Part shown: in pieces, positions 1 through 7,480 of the stretch | Layout of the letters: each line of letters opens with the position of its first letter | Numbering within the stretch: the first letter of the stretch is position 1 | Assembly (NCBI RefSeq): GCF_002250655.1 | Contig: NZ_NOZR01000034.1 | Span: 1-60,550 of the forward strand | Length of the DNA stretch: 60,550 nt | DNA from: Mycolicibacterium sphagni | GTDB lineage: Bacteria > Actinomycetota > Actinomycetes > Mycobacteriales > Mycobacteriaceae | Direction: 5' to 3' | Notes under the pieces: model-generated | The model's database searches: none | The model's input: the letters and a program-made list of their open reading frames with translations, nothing else | Told to the model about the DNA's origin: nothing | Translations under genes and position numbers: made by a program

Positions 1-13
1 CCCCAGCGGTGTC

Positions 14-30
14 AATTCGTCACTGTGACG
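14..30. promoter_or_regulatory. Palindromic site 1 (candidate operator)
   Basis: The 17-base sequence AATTCGTCACTGTGACG ends in a perfect 13-base palindrome, CGTCAC-T-GTGACG (18-30). An almost identical copy lies at 309-325 and differs only in the central base. Repeated symmetric sites of this size are typical of dimeric repressors such as TetR-family proteins. The regulator is unknown, and the gene served by this copy may lie left of the window. Confidence 0.45.
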
Positions 31-308
31 TTTTATCGGTCAACCCGCCCCCGCCCGCAATTACACCGGCCCCGCTAGCGTCGTGCATATCCGTTTCGGG
101 GATGCGGAGGGATCCAATGGATCGGAGTCAGGATGGGTCGGACGGCTGATCATCCGCAAGATCAACGTCGACCAGTTCGATGGCATCTGGGACCGCTTCG
201 GCTTCGGCAGTAGAAGCAACTCGTGGCCGAACTCGAGCCCCACCTTGCGTGATATGCCGGCATTCCCTCGGTGGCCTGCGATGAGCGGAAAGCTCACGCC
301 CACAGCAT
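31..308. other. Gap with no convincing gene
   Basis: Short open frames exist on both strands here, but none shows a recognisable family, signal peptide or ribosome binding site. The stretch lies between two copies of the same palindromic motif and is best read as intergenic or regulatory DNA. Confidence 0.4.
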
Positions 309-325
309 AATTCGTCACGGTGACG
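309..325. promoter_or_regulatory. Palindromic site 2 (candidate operator)
   Basis: AATTCGTCACGGTGACG contains the perfect palindrome CGTCAC-G-GTGACG (313-325). It lies about 70 bases upstream of the probable start of the secreted-protein gene at 393, a position suited to control of that gene. It matches the site at 14-30 except at the centre of symmetry. Confidence 0.5.
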
Positions 326-392
326 ATTCCGGATGATCTCCGCATTCCCCAATCGCGGCAAATCCTTGGTCGATCAGCTACCTTCCAGGATT

Positions 393-874
393 ATGCGACT
401 ACGCGCTTGGGGCTCGTGCGCAATCGCTTTGATCGTCGTCATTTCGGGACGGGGTTCGGGACCGGTACCGCTGGCGCCGATTGTTTTCAGCTGGGCGGGT
501 ACAACCCGTCAAAATGCACCACGACGGCACCGAAGGCCGACAACAATCAGGCTGCCAAACCCACCGACTCCAGCTCGCCGACCAACTCTTCCGGCACCGA
601 TCAGGATGCGAGTCAGGACGGCGCCAGCTCGCCCGACAAGGATCTGTCGGAGAACAGTTCCACCGGCAGCAGCCCCGAAGATTCCGGGATGACCGCCTGC
701 CAAAACCAAAGCGCCATGCCCATCGCCATCGGCCTGCAAGCCACCACATGCCCGGCAACCCAGGGCCCGGTTACCCCACCAGATTCAGGGGTGAATGCGT
801 GTCAGAATTTGAACGCCATGGCCAATTCGCTAGGTCTGCCGCCTGGCGTCTGTCCCCCGAGCTCGCGCAACTGA
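393..874 (+). pseudogene. Secreted Cys-repeat protein, apparently frameshifted
   Basis: An ATG at 393 opens a typical signal peptide (MRLRAWGSCAIALIVVISG), but that frame then becomes low-complexity Arg/Pro. A convincing mature protein continues in another frame from about 470: Ser/Thr/Asp-rich with three Cys pairs, including two related units that begin ACQN near 703-773 and 799-864. The two halves fit if one base has been lost in the G-rich stretch around 447-460. The 320-874 frame is open throughout but has no signal peptide. It may be a real lesion or a sequencing error. The stop abuts the opposing gene's stop inside TGATCA. Function unknown; export is inferred from the signal peptide. 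Confidence 0.5.
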
Positions 875-1318
875 TCAGCTGCCCGGCATGACGATCGGTG
901 TCGACGTCGTGCTTGTGCTGGTGCTGTTGCTCACCGTGTTTGGCCCCGACCCGGCCACGACGATCGGCGTGGGCGCCTCTGAGGTATCCGTCGAACCCGA
1001 CTTCGAGGGCGATCCCGTGGTTTGCGACGTCGCACCGTCAGGCATAACGATCGGGTTCGGCTTGGACTTCTCGTCGTCGCTGCCGCCACCTAACGGCGAC
1101 TCGAATTGCGGCGGCCAATCGACCGAGGTCGGCGGCCAGCTCTGAGTACCACCGCTGCCCGACGAATCCGACCCTGGCGGTGCACATCCCGCCCCAGCGC
1201 CGAAATCACCAGGGGTGTCACAGTCGGCGTGTGCGATGCCTGCAGGCACGATTGCGATCGAGCTGACGACGCATAACGTCGCGAGCCACCGAACCGGTTG
1301 AAGGATAACGGATTTCAC
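875..1318 (-). CDS. Small secreted Ser/Pro-rich protein
   Basis: This 147-aa protein starts at a GTG that overlaps the stop of the upstream porin gene (GTGA, 1315-1318), so the two are translationally coupled. It has a basic N-terminus, a hydrophobic core ending in AGIAHA as a signal-peptidase site (about residues 1-32), and then a short Cys-containing segment (DCDTPGDFGAGAGC). The remainder is Ser/Gly/Thr/Pro-rich with repeated PIVMP or PIVVAG units. The low-complexity tail resembles wall-spanning linkers of mycobacterial exported proteins. No enzymatic domain is visible. Coupling to the porin suggests an envelope role, which is inference. Confidence 0.6.
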   Translation of the reverse strand: MKSVILQPVRWLATLCVVSSIAIVPAGIAHADCDTPGDFGAGAGCAPPGSDSSGSGGTQSWPPTSVDWPPQFESPLGGGSDDEKSKPNPIVMPDGATSQTTGSPSKSGSTDTSEAPTPIVVAGSGPNTVSNSTSTSTTSTPIVMPGS

Positions 1319-1995
1319 AATGTCAGAATGTCGCCGTAGGCGTTGATGCTGTCGTCGGACTTGTCGGTGTCGATCATCACCGTGGCGAAGAACCGGATCG
1401 CGACCTGCCCACCGCACCCGTCGACCTTGACGTGCGCATCGTGGACGACGATCTCGCCGGTTCGGCCCTTGAGGGCCTTCTTACCCAACCCGATGTTGGT
1501 GATATTGCCGGGCAACAGGTTGATCGACCCGCCGAGGTCGATGTCCGCGTAGGGCCCGACGTCATCGATCGGATCCCCACCTTTCAGTCCTGGACTGATA
1601 CCGAGGTCGGTATCCGCATTCAGGCTTCCGCCCTCGCTGAGGTCCACCTGACAACCGAGCTGCAAGCCCAGGACTAGCACGCCCGAGTTGACCGGAATAG
1701 AACCGTTGCCACCGATCGTCGCCACGGCCTTGCCGGTGACGAAGCCCTCTCTGGTGAACGCGGTCGCCGCCATATTCGGCACGGAGTTGATGGCCATTCT
1801 GGTCAGCGTGGTGCTCAGATGCCAGCCATCGTCGGTGTCCGACGACTGCGTGACGTCCGCGATCGGAATCGGTTCCGCCGCGGCCACGCCGTGGCTCAGG
1901 CACATCAGGACCGCGGCAGCACCGCCGGCTCGCAGCAGTCTGGCCACCAATACCTGCTTTCGGTCAGCTGAAGCTGTTCCATCGCCGGTGACCAA
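1315..1995 (-). CDS. MspA-family porin
   Basis: The 226-aa precursor has a signal peptide ending near AAAEP (about residue 41). The mature part shows MspA-family features: DGWHLSTTLTRMAINSVPN and AFTREGFVTGKA near the N-terminus, alternating Gly-rich beta strands, and a C-terminal IRFFATVMIDTDKSDDSINAYGD strand matching the family's conserved end. Members form octameric outer-membrane pores for hydrophilic solutes. Length is normal for the family. It is expressed with the small secreted protein downstream. The start could be one of several nearby GTG codons; 1995 gives the longest precursor. Confidence 0.85.
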   Translation of the reverse strand: MVTGDGTASADRKQVLVARLLRAGGAAAVLMCLSHGVAAAEPIPIADVTQSSDTDDGWHLSTTLTRMAINSVPNMAATAFTREGFVTGKAVATIGGNGSIPVNSGVLVLGLQLGCQVDLSEGGSLNADTDLGISPGLKGGDPIDDVGPYADIDLGGSINLLPGNITNIGLGKKALKGRTGEIVVHDAHVKVDGCGGQVAIRFFATVMIDTDKSDDSINAYGDILTL

Positions 1996-2089
1996 ACACG
2001 GGCACCGTCAGAGATCGTAAGTGAATCAGCTGGACGGTTCCTGGGACTCAGCTGACTGTCTGAGTGCCCCGCATCAGCCGAGCCGGCAG

Positions 2090-2293
2090 TGCACCAGTCG
2101 GCTCTCCCCGCGTCTCCGCGCGACTTGAGCAGGGGCACCAGATGCGCGGCAACAGTTTTGACATCCCACCCGGCGCACAGGCTCGCCTTGGCGAGCTGGT
2201 CGGGCTAAGACTGTCGATCAAGCCGGTGATCGATCGCCGTTCCTCGGCCACCGCTGCGAATACCCGCTCGCGTTCTGCTGGGCTCAGCCGCAT
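2090..2293 (-). pseudogene. Remnant of a mycothiol-dependent maleylpyruvate isomerase-type gene
   Basis: From an ATG at 2293 the minus strand encodes MRLSPAERERVFAAVAEERR followed by SITGLIDSLSP, the usual N-terminus of this DinB-like family. After a one-base frame change near 2200 the next frame reads DQLAKASLCAGWDVKTVAAH and LVPLLKSR, the conserved second helix with the family's CAGW and H motifs. The similarity then stops, so only about 65 of roughly 200 residues remain. The fragment is both frameshifted and truncated and is not expected to make a working enzyme. Confidence 0.6.
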
Positions 2294-2321
2294 TCTGGCA
2301 GTCTGAAATCGGGATCGGTCG

Positions 2322-2729
2322 TTATGAACGCCGCAACTCGATGACTGGGATGACCCGCGAAGTCTTCTCCTGGTATTCACCGAACCCAGGCGCCTGCTCG
2401 ACGATCCGCGGATAAAGGGCGTCGCGCTCCTCTTTCGGCACTTCGTGGGCCACGACATCGAAGGCATCGGTGCCGATCTCAATGTGCGCGTTGGGATTGG
2501 CACGCAAATTGTGCAACCAGGCCGGGTCCACGTCTGCGCCCGCATAAGAACCGGCGATGTAGAGCTTGCCGTCCAAGTCGAACGGCATCACCGGGCTGAT
2601 CCGTTGCTGGCCGGATTTGGCGCCAGTGGTGTGCAACAGGAGCAGGGTTGCGCCCTCGAACGGACCGCCCACCTTGCCGCCGTTCGCGCGGAACTCCGCG
2701 ATGATCTTCTCGTTCCAGTCGTCGGCCAT
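2322..2729 (-). CDS. Ddn-like F420-dependent nitroreductase family protein
   Basis: The 135-aa protein begins MADDWNEKIIAEFRANGGKV and contains the family pattern FEGATLLLLHTTGAKSGQQR...SPVMPFDLDGKLYIAGSYAGADVDPAWLHNLRANPNAHIEIGTD. This is the split-barrel nitroreductase/F420H2-dependent quinone reductase family (Ddn and relatives), which uses reduced deazaflavin F420. The chosen start has a good GAGAGGA ribosome site; a longer in-frame opening to 2912 carries unrelated residues. It ends in ELRRS as many members do. Substrate unknown. Confidence 0.85.
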   Translation of the reverse strand: MADDWNEKIIAEFRANGGKVGGPFEGATLLLLHTTGAKSGQQRISPVMPFDLDGKLYIAGSYAGADVDPAWLHNLRANPNAHIEIGTDAFDVVAHEVPKEERDALYPRIVEQAPGFGEYQEKTSRVIPVIELRRS

Positions 2730-3111
2730 GATGAGTCCTCTCGTTCTCGCTGACGCGCCTCCACGCTCGCTACGACACGAAACCCAATCGTAGTAACGGC
2801 TACTCCATTGGCCGCGTGGTACCGAAGATCGCCTAGCATCCGCGAACGTTTTGACAGTTACGGTGACTCCGTCACGCGGCAATCGCAGGATGACTATCTG
2901 GACTGATGGCACGACGACCGTCGCCCGGCTAGGACACGTCCAGCGTCACAACGTCTTCCACCTCGGCTTGAGGTGCATGTGGTAAGAGATCGCCTTGGGT
3001 GCCAGGCTGGCCCCGCCTAGCCAGCACGGCTAACCCGACGCCCAGGACGACCGCCAAGCGCCCCGGTACCCGATCAGTCGTCTCCCGACATCGGGCAGGG
3101 CTATCGATCTG
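2730..3111. other. Intergenic stretch, no gene seen
   Basis: About 380 bases between two minus-strand genes. Only short, composition-driven open frames are present. No RNA gene or clear hairpin could be recognised by eye. Confidence 0.4.
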
Positions 3112-3504
3112 TCACCGGCGACGGGGCTTCTTGGACAGGTTCAACTCCACCGCCGCCTGGATGAGTGCCGTCAACGCCTCCTCGTCAATGAGGTCGCCTT
3201 CGTGAAAATCGATGGCGCGACGGGTGTTCCCCTCCAGGCTGGCATTGAAAAGACCGGCCGGGTCCTCCAACGAGGCCCCCTTCGCGAACGTCATTTTCAC
3301 CGCCGCCTTATAGGTCTCGCCCGTGCAGATCACGCCGGCGTGCGACCACACTGGAACCCCGCGCCACTTCCACTCTTCGACCACGTCCGGGTCGGCTTTG
3401 GTGATCACGGCGCGGATCTGGGCCAACATCTCGCCACGCCAATCGTCGAGCTCGGCGATTCGGGCGCCGATGTGTTCTGAAGCGGTGATGTCGTCTTGGG
3501 CCAT
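3112..3504 (-). CDS. DUF1801 domain protein
   Basis: The 130-aa protein reads MAQDDITASEHIGARIAELD, then WRGEMLAQIRAVITKADPDVVEEWKWRGVPVWSHAGVICTGETYKAAVKMTFAKGASLEDPAGLFNASLEGNTRRAIDF. The EEWKWRGVPVW and VKMTFAKGASL blocks are characteristic of the small DUF1801 (YdhG-like) fold. These proteins are common and lack an established biochemical role. The start at 3504 sits just after three imperfect TATGGG repeats in an AT-rich leader; an upstream frame to 3576 is unlikely to be translated. Confidence 0.8.
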   Translation of the reverse strand: MAQDDITASEHIGARIAELDDWRGEMLAQIRAVITKADPDVVEEWKWRGVPVWSHAGVICTGETYKAAVKMTFAKGASLEDPAGLFNASLEGNTRRAIDFHEGDLIDEEALTALIQAAVELNLSKKPRRR

Positions 3505-3676
3505 ACACCCATATACCCATAAAAGCGAACGATTTTGTATTCCAAGATTCAAAGAGTATCTTTTCCCGCGGCCCAAAATTGCTCCGGAAAGCTAGAAGAT
3601 GCGTACTCACTATCGAACTCGCGGCTTCTCCACCCGCCCGCATCGGGGTCTTCGCACCCATCAGGTACTGCGGCCG

Positions 3677-3862
3677 ATGGCCGGGCAGTGCTTTGAGATC
3701 GAGATCCAATTCGACAGCAATCGGTGGGTGATCCGGATTCCGGAGATCAACGATGCGACTGAGGCGACGTCGCGGGACAAGGTCGAATTGGCCGCCCGTG
3801 AATGTATCGCAGTCCGCACCGGCATCCCCATCGGCTACATCTCTGTATGGGTTCGCGACTGA
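3677..3862 (+). CDS. Small HicB-like conserved protein
   Basis: This 61-aa frame starts MAGQCFEIEIQFDSNRWVIR and continues IPEINDATEATSRDKVELAARECIAVRTGIPIGYISVWVRD. The layout of a short beta hairpin followed by a helix with the ELAAREYI-type motif is seen in small mycobacterial proteins that resemble the partial RNase H fold of HicB antitoxins. No HicA toxin gene lies next to it, so a toxin-antitoxin role is not supported. A longer start at 3599 adds an Arg-rich segment with no family resemblance. Confidence 0.55.
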   Translation: MAGQCFEIEIQFDSNRWVIRIPEINDATEATSRDKVELAARECIAVRTGIPIGYISVWVRD

Positions 3863-3901
3863 CCCAAATCCCGTTGTCCTACAGCGGTTAAGCGTGGCCT
3901 C

Positions 3902-4345
3902 TCAGTGGGTGACGGGCCGGAACAACGGTATCCACACGCGGGTGTCCTCCTCGCCGGATAACGCCGTCCAGTCCTCGAAGAACACCTCTACCTCGAGCCC
4001 GATGTTCATGTCGTCCGGCTCGACGTCCACCACATTGGTGATCAGCCGAACGTCAGGTTCCTCGGCGAGTTCGACGATCGCCACAATGTAGGGCGGCTCG
4101 AATCCGGGGATCCACGGCTGGCGGTCAACGGTGAACGCCGCGACGGTCGCTCGCCCAGACACCTTCTGGGGTGCGACATCGGTGCTGCGGCAGCGCCAAC
4201 AGGCCGGCCCCGGGGGGTGGAAGAAATGCCCGCACGCGTGGCAACGGCTGATCAGCAGCTCCCCGTTTCGCCCGCCGGTCCAGAATGCCGCCGATTCGGA
4301 TGTCGGGCTGGGAGCCAGACGCAAATCCGGCCGTTGATAGCTCAT
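3902..4345 (-). CDS. DUF35 Zn-ribbon/OB-fold protein
   Basis: The 147-aa protein has an N-terminal helix (SPTSESAAFWTGGRNGELLISRC), a rubredoxin-like Zn ribbon (CHACGHFFHPPGPACWRC, two CxxC pairs at about residues 35-52) and a C-terminal OB fold. DUF35 proteins pair with thiolase-fold partners; ChsH2 of cholesterol degradation with the aldolase Ltp2 is the best-known case. It overlaps the thiolase-fold gene by ATGA (4342-4345), so the two are probably made as a complex. The CoA-bound substrate is unknown. Confidence 0.85.
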   Translation of the reverse strand: MSYQRPDLRLAPSPTSESAAFWTGGRNGELLISRCHACGHFFHPPGPACWRCRSTDVAPQKVSGRATVAAFTVDRQPWIPGFEPPYIVAIVELAEEPDVRLITNVVDVEPDDMNIGLEVEVFFEDWTALSGEEDTRVWIPLFRPVTH

Positions 4346-5538
4346 CGGCTGCTCACCAGCATCGAACCCGCGACGGGACCGCCACCGACGCCGATCGCGA
4401 CGATCTCAGGGGTCCGGGTGGCCTGGCGCTCGCCGCCCTCCTCCCACAACTGAACGCAGGCCTCGTGTAGAAAGCCCATCCCATGCAAGCGTCCTCCCGA
4501 CAGCTGACCCCCACTGGTGTTCAACGGCAGCTTCCCGTCGAGCGCGATCCGCTCGCCGCCCTCAATGAATTCGCCGACCCGCCCGTGCTCGCAGAATCCC
4601 AACGCCTCCAACCACATCACCGTCAGGAAGCTGAACCCGTCGTAAAGCTGGGCCATGTCGACGTCGCCTGGCCGTAACTCGGTGTTCTCCCAGAGCGTCG
4701 CTGCCGAATCGTGGGCGGCCATCGTGGTCAAATCGAAACGCTGCTCCCAGGTTGGCCTTTCGAACATCCCCGGCCCGACGGATTCGACCGTCAGCGGGTG
4801 CCGGTTCAACTCGCCGCTGGCATCACGCCGGGAGACCACGACCGCGGTGGCCCCGTCGCAGGGCACGTCGCAGTCGTAGAGACACAACGGTTCCGAGATC
4901 ATCCGTGCGTTCAGGTAGTCCTCCATCGTCAGCGGATCGCGGTAGACGCCGTCGGGATTGCGCCCCGCGTTGCGCCGGGCGTTCAACGCAATGGCGCCGA
5001 GTTGCTCACGGGTGAGCCCGAAGTCGTGCATGTACCGCTGCGCCGGCATGGCCAGCCAGTTGGTCGCCGACAGTGCGCCGAACGGCGCGGTCCACTCCAT
5101 TTGGGGCGGCAGCTTGCCGCCGCCGCCCAGCAGCACCGACGCATGCCCGCCGCCGGCCTGCTGCGCCGCCGTCGACTCCCAGACCGACCGGAACACCACC
5201 ACGTGGTTGGCCAGCCCGAGGGTGACGGCCATACACGCCTCGATCACCGGCCCGATCTGGCCCGCCGTCTCCAGCCCGGACATGTACCACCTGCTCCGCA
5301 GGCCCAGCGCAGTGCGCACCTCGGTGACGGTGGCACCGGAGAACCCTGGGTTGCCGGCGACCGCCCCCGGATAGCTCGCGATGCCGTCGACGTCGTCGAC
5401 ATCCAGGCCGGCGTCGGCGATCGCCCGGAGCACCGCTTCCAGCGTGAGTTCCAGTCCGGTGCGGCCCAGCCGACGCCCGACCTGGGACTTGCCCGCGCCA
5501 GTGATCACCGCCTTGCCGTCGAACGGTCCGCGATTCAT
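4342..5538 (-). CDS. Thiolase-fold acetyltransferase/aldolase-like protein (SCP2/Ltp type)
   Basis: This 398-aa protein has the SCP2-type thiolase fold: AVITGAGKSQVGRRLGRTGL at the start, DAGLDVDDVDGIASYPG, AMPAQRYMHDFGLTREQLG, and the C-terminal NTSGGQLSGGRLHGMGFLHE block. The usual nucleophilic Cys segment is replaced by YMSGLETAGQ (about residues 85-94), so ordinary Claisen thiolysis is unlikely. With a DUF35 partner directly downstream, a retro-aldol cleavage of a hydroxyacyl-CoA, as in Ltp2-ChsH2, is a reasonable inference. The start overlaps the stop of the K+ channel gene by 4 bases. Confidence 0.85.
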   Translation of the reverse strand: MNRGPFDGKAVITGAGKSQVGRRLGRTGLELTLEAVLRAIADAGLDVDDVDGIASYPGAVAGNPGFSGATVTEVRTALGLRSRWYMSGLETAGQIGPVIEACMAVTLGLANHVVVFRSVWESTAAQQAGGGHASVLLGGGGKLPPQMEWTAPFGALSATNWLAMPAQRYMHDFGLTREQLGAIALNARRNAGRNPDGVYRDPLTMEDYLNARMISEPLCLYDCDVPCDGATAVVVSRRDASGELNRHPLTVESVGPGMFERPTWEQRFDLTTMAAHDSAATLWENTELRPGDVDMAQLYDGFSFLTVMWLEALGFCEHGRVGEFIEGGERIALDGKLPLNTSGGQLSGGRLHGMGFLHEACVQLWEEGGERQATRTPEIVAIGVGGGPVAGSMLVSSR

Positions 5539-6308
5539 TTCACCGCACCTCGCGATTCATTCTGCGCAGCAATGACTTCCGCGAGGCGCGCCACCTCGGC
5601 TTGCAGGCTCTCGATGTGCGCGACGGTGGCCGCCTGCTGAGCGCTGTCCTCGGCCGATACCCGCTGAACGATCCAGCTCGCAATCGTGGCAGTAATGGCA
5701 CCGACCAAGCTGATTCCGCCAACCATGAGCAGCGCGGCAACGATCCTGCCCAGAACTGTCACCGGATAGAGGTCGCCGTACCCGACAGTGGTGATCGTGG
5801 TTACCGCCCACCACACGGCGTCGCCAAAGTTCTTGATGTTGGCTCCCGGTGCGGGGCGTTCAACCTGTAGTACCGCCAGCGACGCGGCGTAGACCAACAG
5901 CACCGCGCTGAATGCCGTGTACGCCACCACCCGCCCCCGGATAGCGTCGCCGGCTGCCCGTTGCAAGGCACCCACAAGCGCGACCAGTCGCAAGAGCAAC
6001 AGAGGGCCCATCAATGGCACGACGACCACAAGGAGACCGACCAGGTGTCGGAAGAACCACCTCATGCGTTGCTCTGCCAGAGCCAGGCGCGCCAGATAGT
6101 CGATGAGGAACGGCAAGTAGAGCACGAACAACATCCCGTGGATGATGTTCCTGTTCAACCCCTGCGGTTGAGCCAGCACCTTGACCGAGAACAGGGCGAG
6201 GAAAACCGCCGCGCAGGCCGCCAGCGGCCATTCCGACAGGGTCTCCCAGCGCTGCAGTCGCGATTCGGGAGCCTTCGCGTGGCTCGACGGTGCCGGTCCG
6301 ACGGTCAC
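5535..6308 (-). CDS. Two-pore-helix potassium channel
   Basis: The protein has several hydrophobic segments, a re-entrant pore with the K+ selectivity filter TITTVGYGDLYPV, and a final membrane helix (IVAALLMVGGISLVGAITAT). A C-terminal coiled coil, about 35 residues of heptad-like ESLQAEVARLAEVIA, follows. The layout resembles small voltage-sensor-type bacterial channels, although no S4 with regular Arg spacing is obvious. I chose the GTG at 6308, five bases after the sulfurtransferase stop. A GTG at 6359 would add 17 Arg/Pro-rich residues inside that gene. It is translationally coupled to the thiolase-fold gene. Confidence 0.85.
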   Translation of the reverse strand: MTVGPAPSSHAKAPESRLQRWETLSEWPLAACAAVFLALFSVKVLAQPQGLNRNIIHGMLFVLYLPFLIDYLARLALAEQRMRWFFRHLVGLLVVVVPLMGPLLLLRLVALVGALQRAAGDAIRGRVVAYTAFSAVLLVYAASLAVLQVERPAPGANIKNFGDAVWWAVTTITTVGYGDLYPVTVLGRIVAALLMVGGISLVGAITATIASWIVQRVSAEDSAQQAATVAHIESLQAEVARLAEVIAAQNESRGAVK

Positions 6309-6313
6309 GATCG

Positions 6314-7162
6314 TCAGCGCTCGCCGCGGGCGACCGGCCGGTCGGGATCCGAGCTCCACTGCGACCAGGAACCAGGGAACAGCGCAGCGTCGCGGCCCGA
6401 GGCGGTCAATGCCGCGATGGCGACGGCCGCGGTGATGCCCGATCCGCAGTAGACCCCGATGTCCTCTTCGGGCCCGATCCCACGCTCGCCGAGCAGATCG
6501 GCCACCGCCGCGTCGGCGACGAATGTGTCGTCCCCGTTCAGCAGCACCGTACTCGGCAGGTTCCGGGCGCCTGGGATGTGTCCGGCGACCGCGTCGACCG
6601 GCTCTAGGTCGCCGCGGAAGCGTTCCGGCGCGCGGGCGTCAAGCAGGGTCCGGCGGTCCATCTCGTCGGCTGTCAACGTGGGCAACGCGCCTGCGTAAAG
6701 GTCCTCGTAAACCACGGTGACGTCGCCGGGAGCCGGATCGACGGGGCCCGTCTCGAGGCTGCCGCCTGCGGCCGTCCACGCGGAGAGCCCGCCGTCGAGG
6801 ATCCGCACATCGGCCACCCCGGCCGCCGTCAGCACCCACCAGGCTCGCGCCGAGCCAGCACGGTTCCAGTTGTCGTAGACCACAACCGGAATGCCCTCGC
6901 AAACACCCCAGCGCCGAGCGGCGGCCTGCAGCGCTGCACCCGACGGCAGTGGGTGGCGGCCGCGGCCGGTGCGCGTGTGGTCGGTCAAGTCATCATCCAG
7001 CGACACGTACACCGCGCCAGGGAGGTGCCCCTGCAGGTAGTGGCCGCGCCCGTCCGGCTCGCTGAGCGTCCAGCGGACATCGAGCACCGTGACCGGTTCA
7101 CCCGCAGCCAAGCTGTTGACCAGCGCTTCGGCTGTTATCAACACGTCCGCGCGCCCCGCCAT
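6314..7162 (-). CDS. Rhodanese-type sulfurtransferase (tandem domains)
   Basis: The 282-aa protein has two rhodanese domains. The first (about 1-130) includes VLDVRW, GHLPGAVYVSLDDDL and VVVYDNWNRAGSARAW with no active-site Cys. The second carries LLDARAPERFRGDLEPVDAVAGHIPGARNLP and the active loop VYCGSGITAA. The CGSG-type loop fits thiosulfate or 3-mercaptopyruvate sulfurtransferases. ATG at 7162 follows a GAGGAGA ribosome site. An in-frame extension upstream would read through the 24-base repeats at 7175-7246 and is rejected. Confidence 0.88.
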   Translation of the reverse strand: MAGRADVLITAEALVNSLAAGEPVTVLDVRWTLSEPDGRGHYLQGHLPGAVYVSLDDDLTDHTRTGRGRHPLPSGAALQAAARRWGVCEGIPVVVYDNWNRAGSARAWWVLTAAGVADVRILDGGLSAWTAAGGSLETGPVDPAPGDVTVVYEDLYAGALPTLTADEMDRRTLLDARAPERFRGDLEPVDAVAGHIPGARNLPSTVLLNGDDTFVADAAVADLLGERGIGPEEDIGVYCGSGITAAVAIAALTASGRDAALFPGSWSQWSSDPDRPVARGER

Positions 7163-7174
7163 AGGGTCTCCTCG

Positions 7175-7246
7175 TTTCTGTGTCGGTCCCCGACGATGTT
7201 TCTCTGTCGGTCCCCGACGATGTTTCTGTGTCGGTCCCCGACGATC
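7175..7246. repeat. Three tandem 24-base repeats
   Basis: Three copies of a 24-base unit with core GTCGGTCCCCGACGA begin at 7182, 7206 and 7230, separated by TTTCTGT or TTTCTCT. Each core has partial dyad symmetry (GTCGG...CCGAC). The array ends about 12 bases before the sulfurtransferase start codon, in its 5' leader. It could be a cluster of operator sites or simply slipped repeats. Confidence 0.75.
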
Positions 7247-7410
7247 ATGCCTCGGCCGTGGGCCCCCACGCTGGGGCAGGTAGTCAACCTGAGAAAACGC
7301 TGTAATCGAGTAGTGGACTACGCGTGCGCACGTAGTCCTAGGCCCGATAACTTTGCATACAACATCAGTCGAGACACGGATTCCGATGGGGGCACCGGGA
7401 TCGCCTGATG

Positions 7411-7443
7411 GCTCACACCACGACTGGGGGGTGTGGTGTGAGC
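7411..7443 (-). terminator. Hairpin with 11-base perfect stem
   Basis: GCTCACACCAC (7411-7421) and GTGGTGTGAGC (7433-7443) pair perfectly around an 11-base loop. No U-tract follows on either strand. The hairpin lies about 160 bases beyond the stop of the minus-strand thioesterase gene, in line with mycobacterial terminators that lack a T run. An operator or RNA-stability role is also possible. Confidence 0.45.
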
Positions 7444-7456
7444 GCCAGGCGGCGCT

Positions 7457-7480
7457 GGGGAAGGTATCAAAGCCTTCCCC
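7457..7480 (-). terminator. Second hairpin of a tandem pair
   Basis: GGGGAAGG (7457-7464) pairs with CCTTCCCC (7473-7480) around an 8-base loop. On the minus-strand transcript of the thioesterase gene it comes before the hairpin at 7411-7443, and together they could form a tandem terminator. No U-tract is present. Confidence 0.4.

Noticed and set aside
3677..3862. HicAB toxin-antitoxin system
   Set aside because: The small protein resembles HicB only in outline and no HicA-like gene is adjacent.
4711..5640. 309-codon open frame opposite the thiolase-fold gene
   Set aside because: Arg/His/Pro-rich shadow; the thiolase-fold protein is unambiguous.
6309..6359. Extended start of the K+ channel overlapping the sulfurtransferase
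   Set aside because: It adds only Arg/Pro-rich residues; the GTG at 6308 gives a clean junction.
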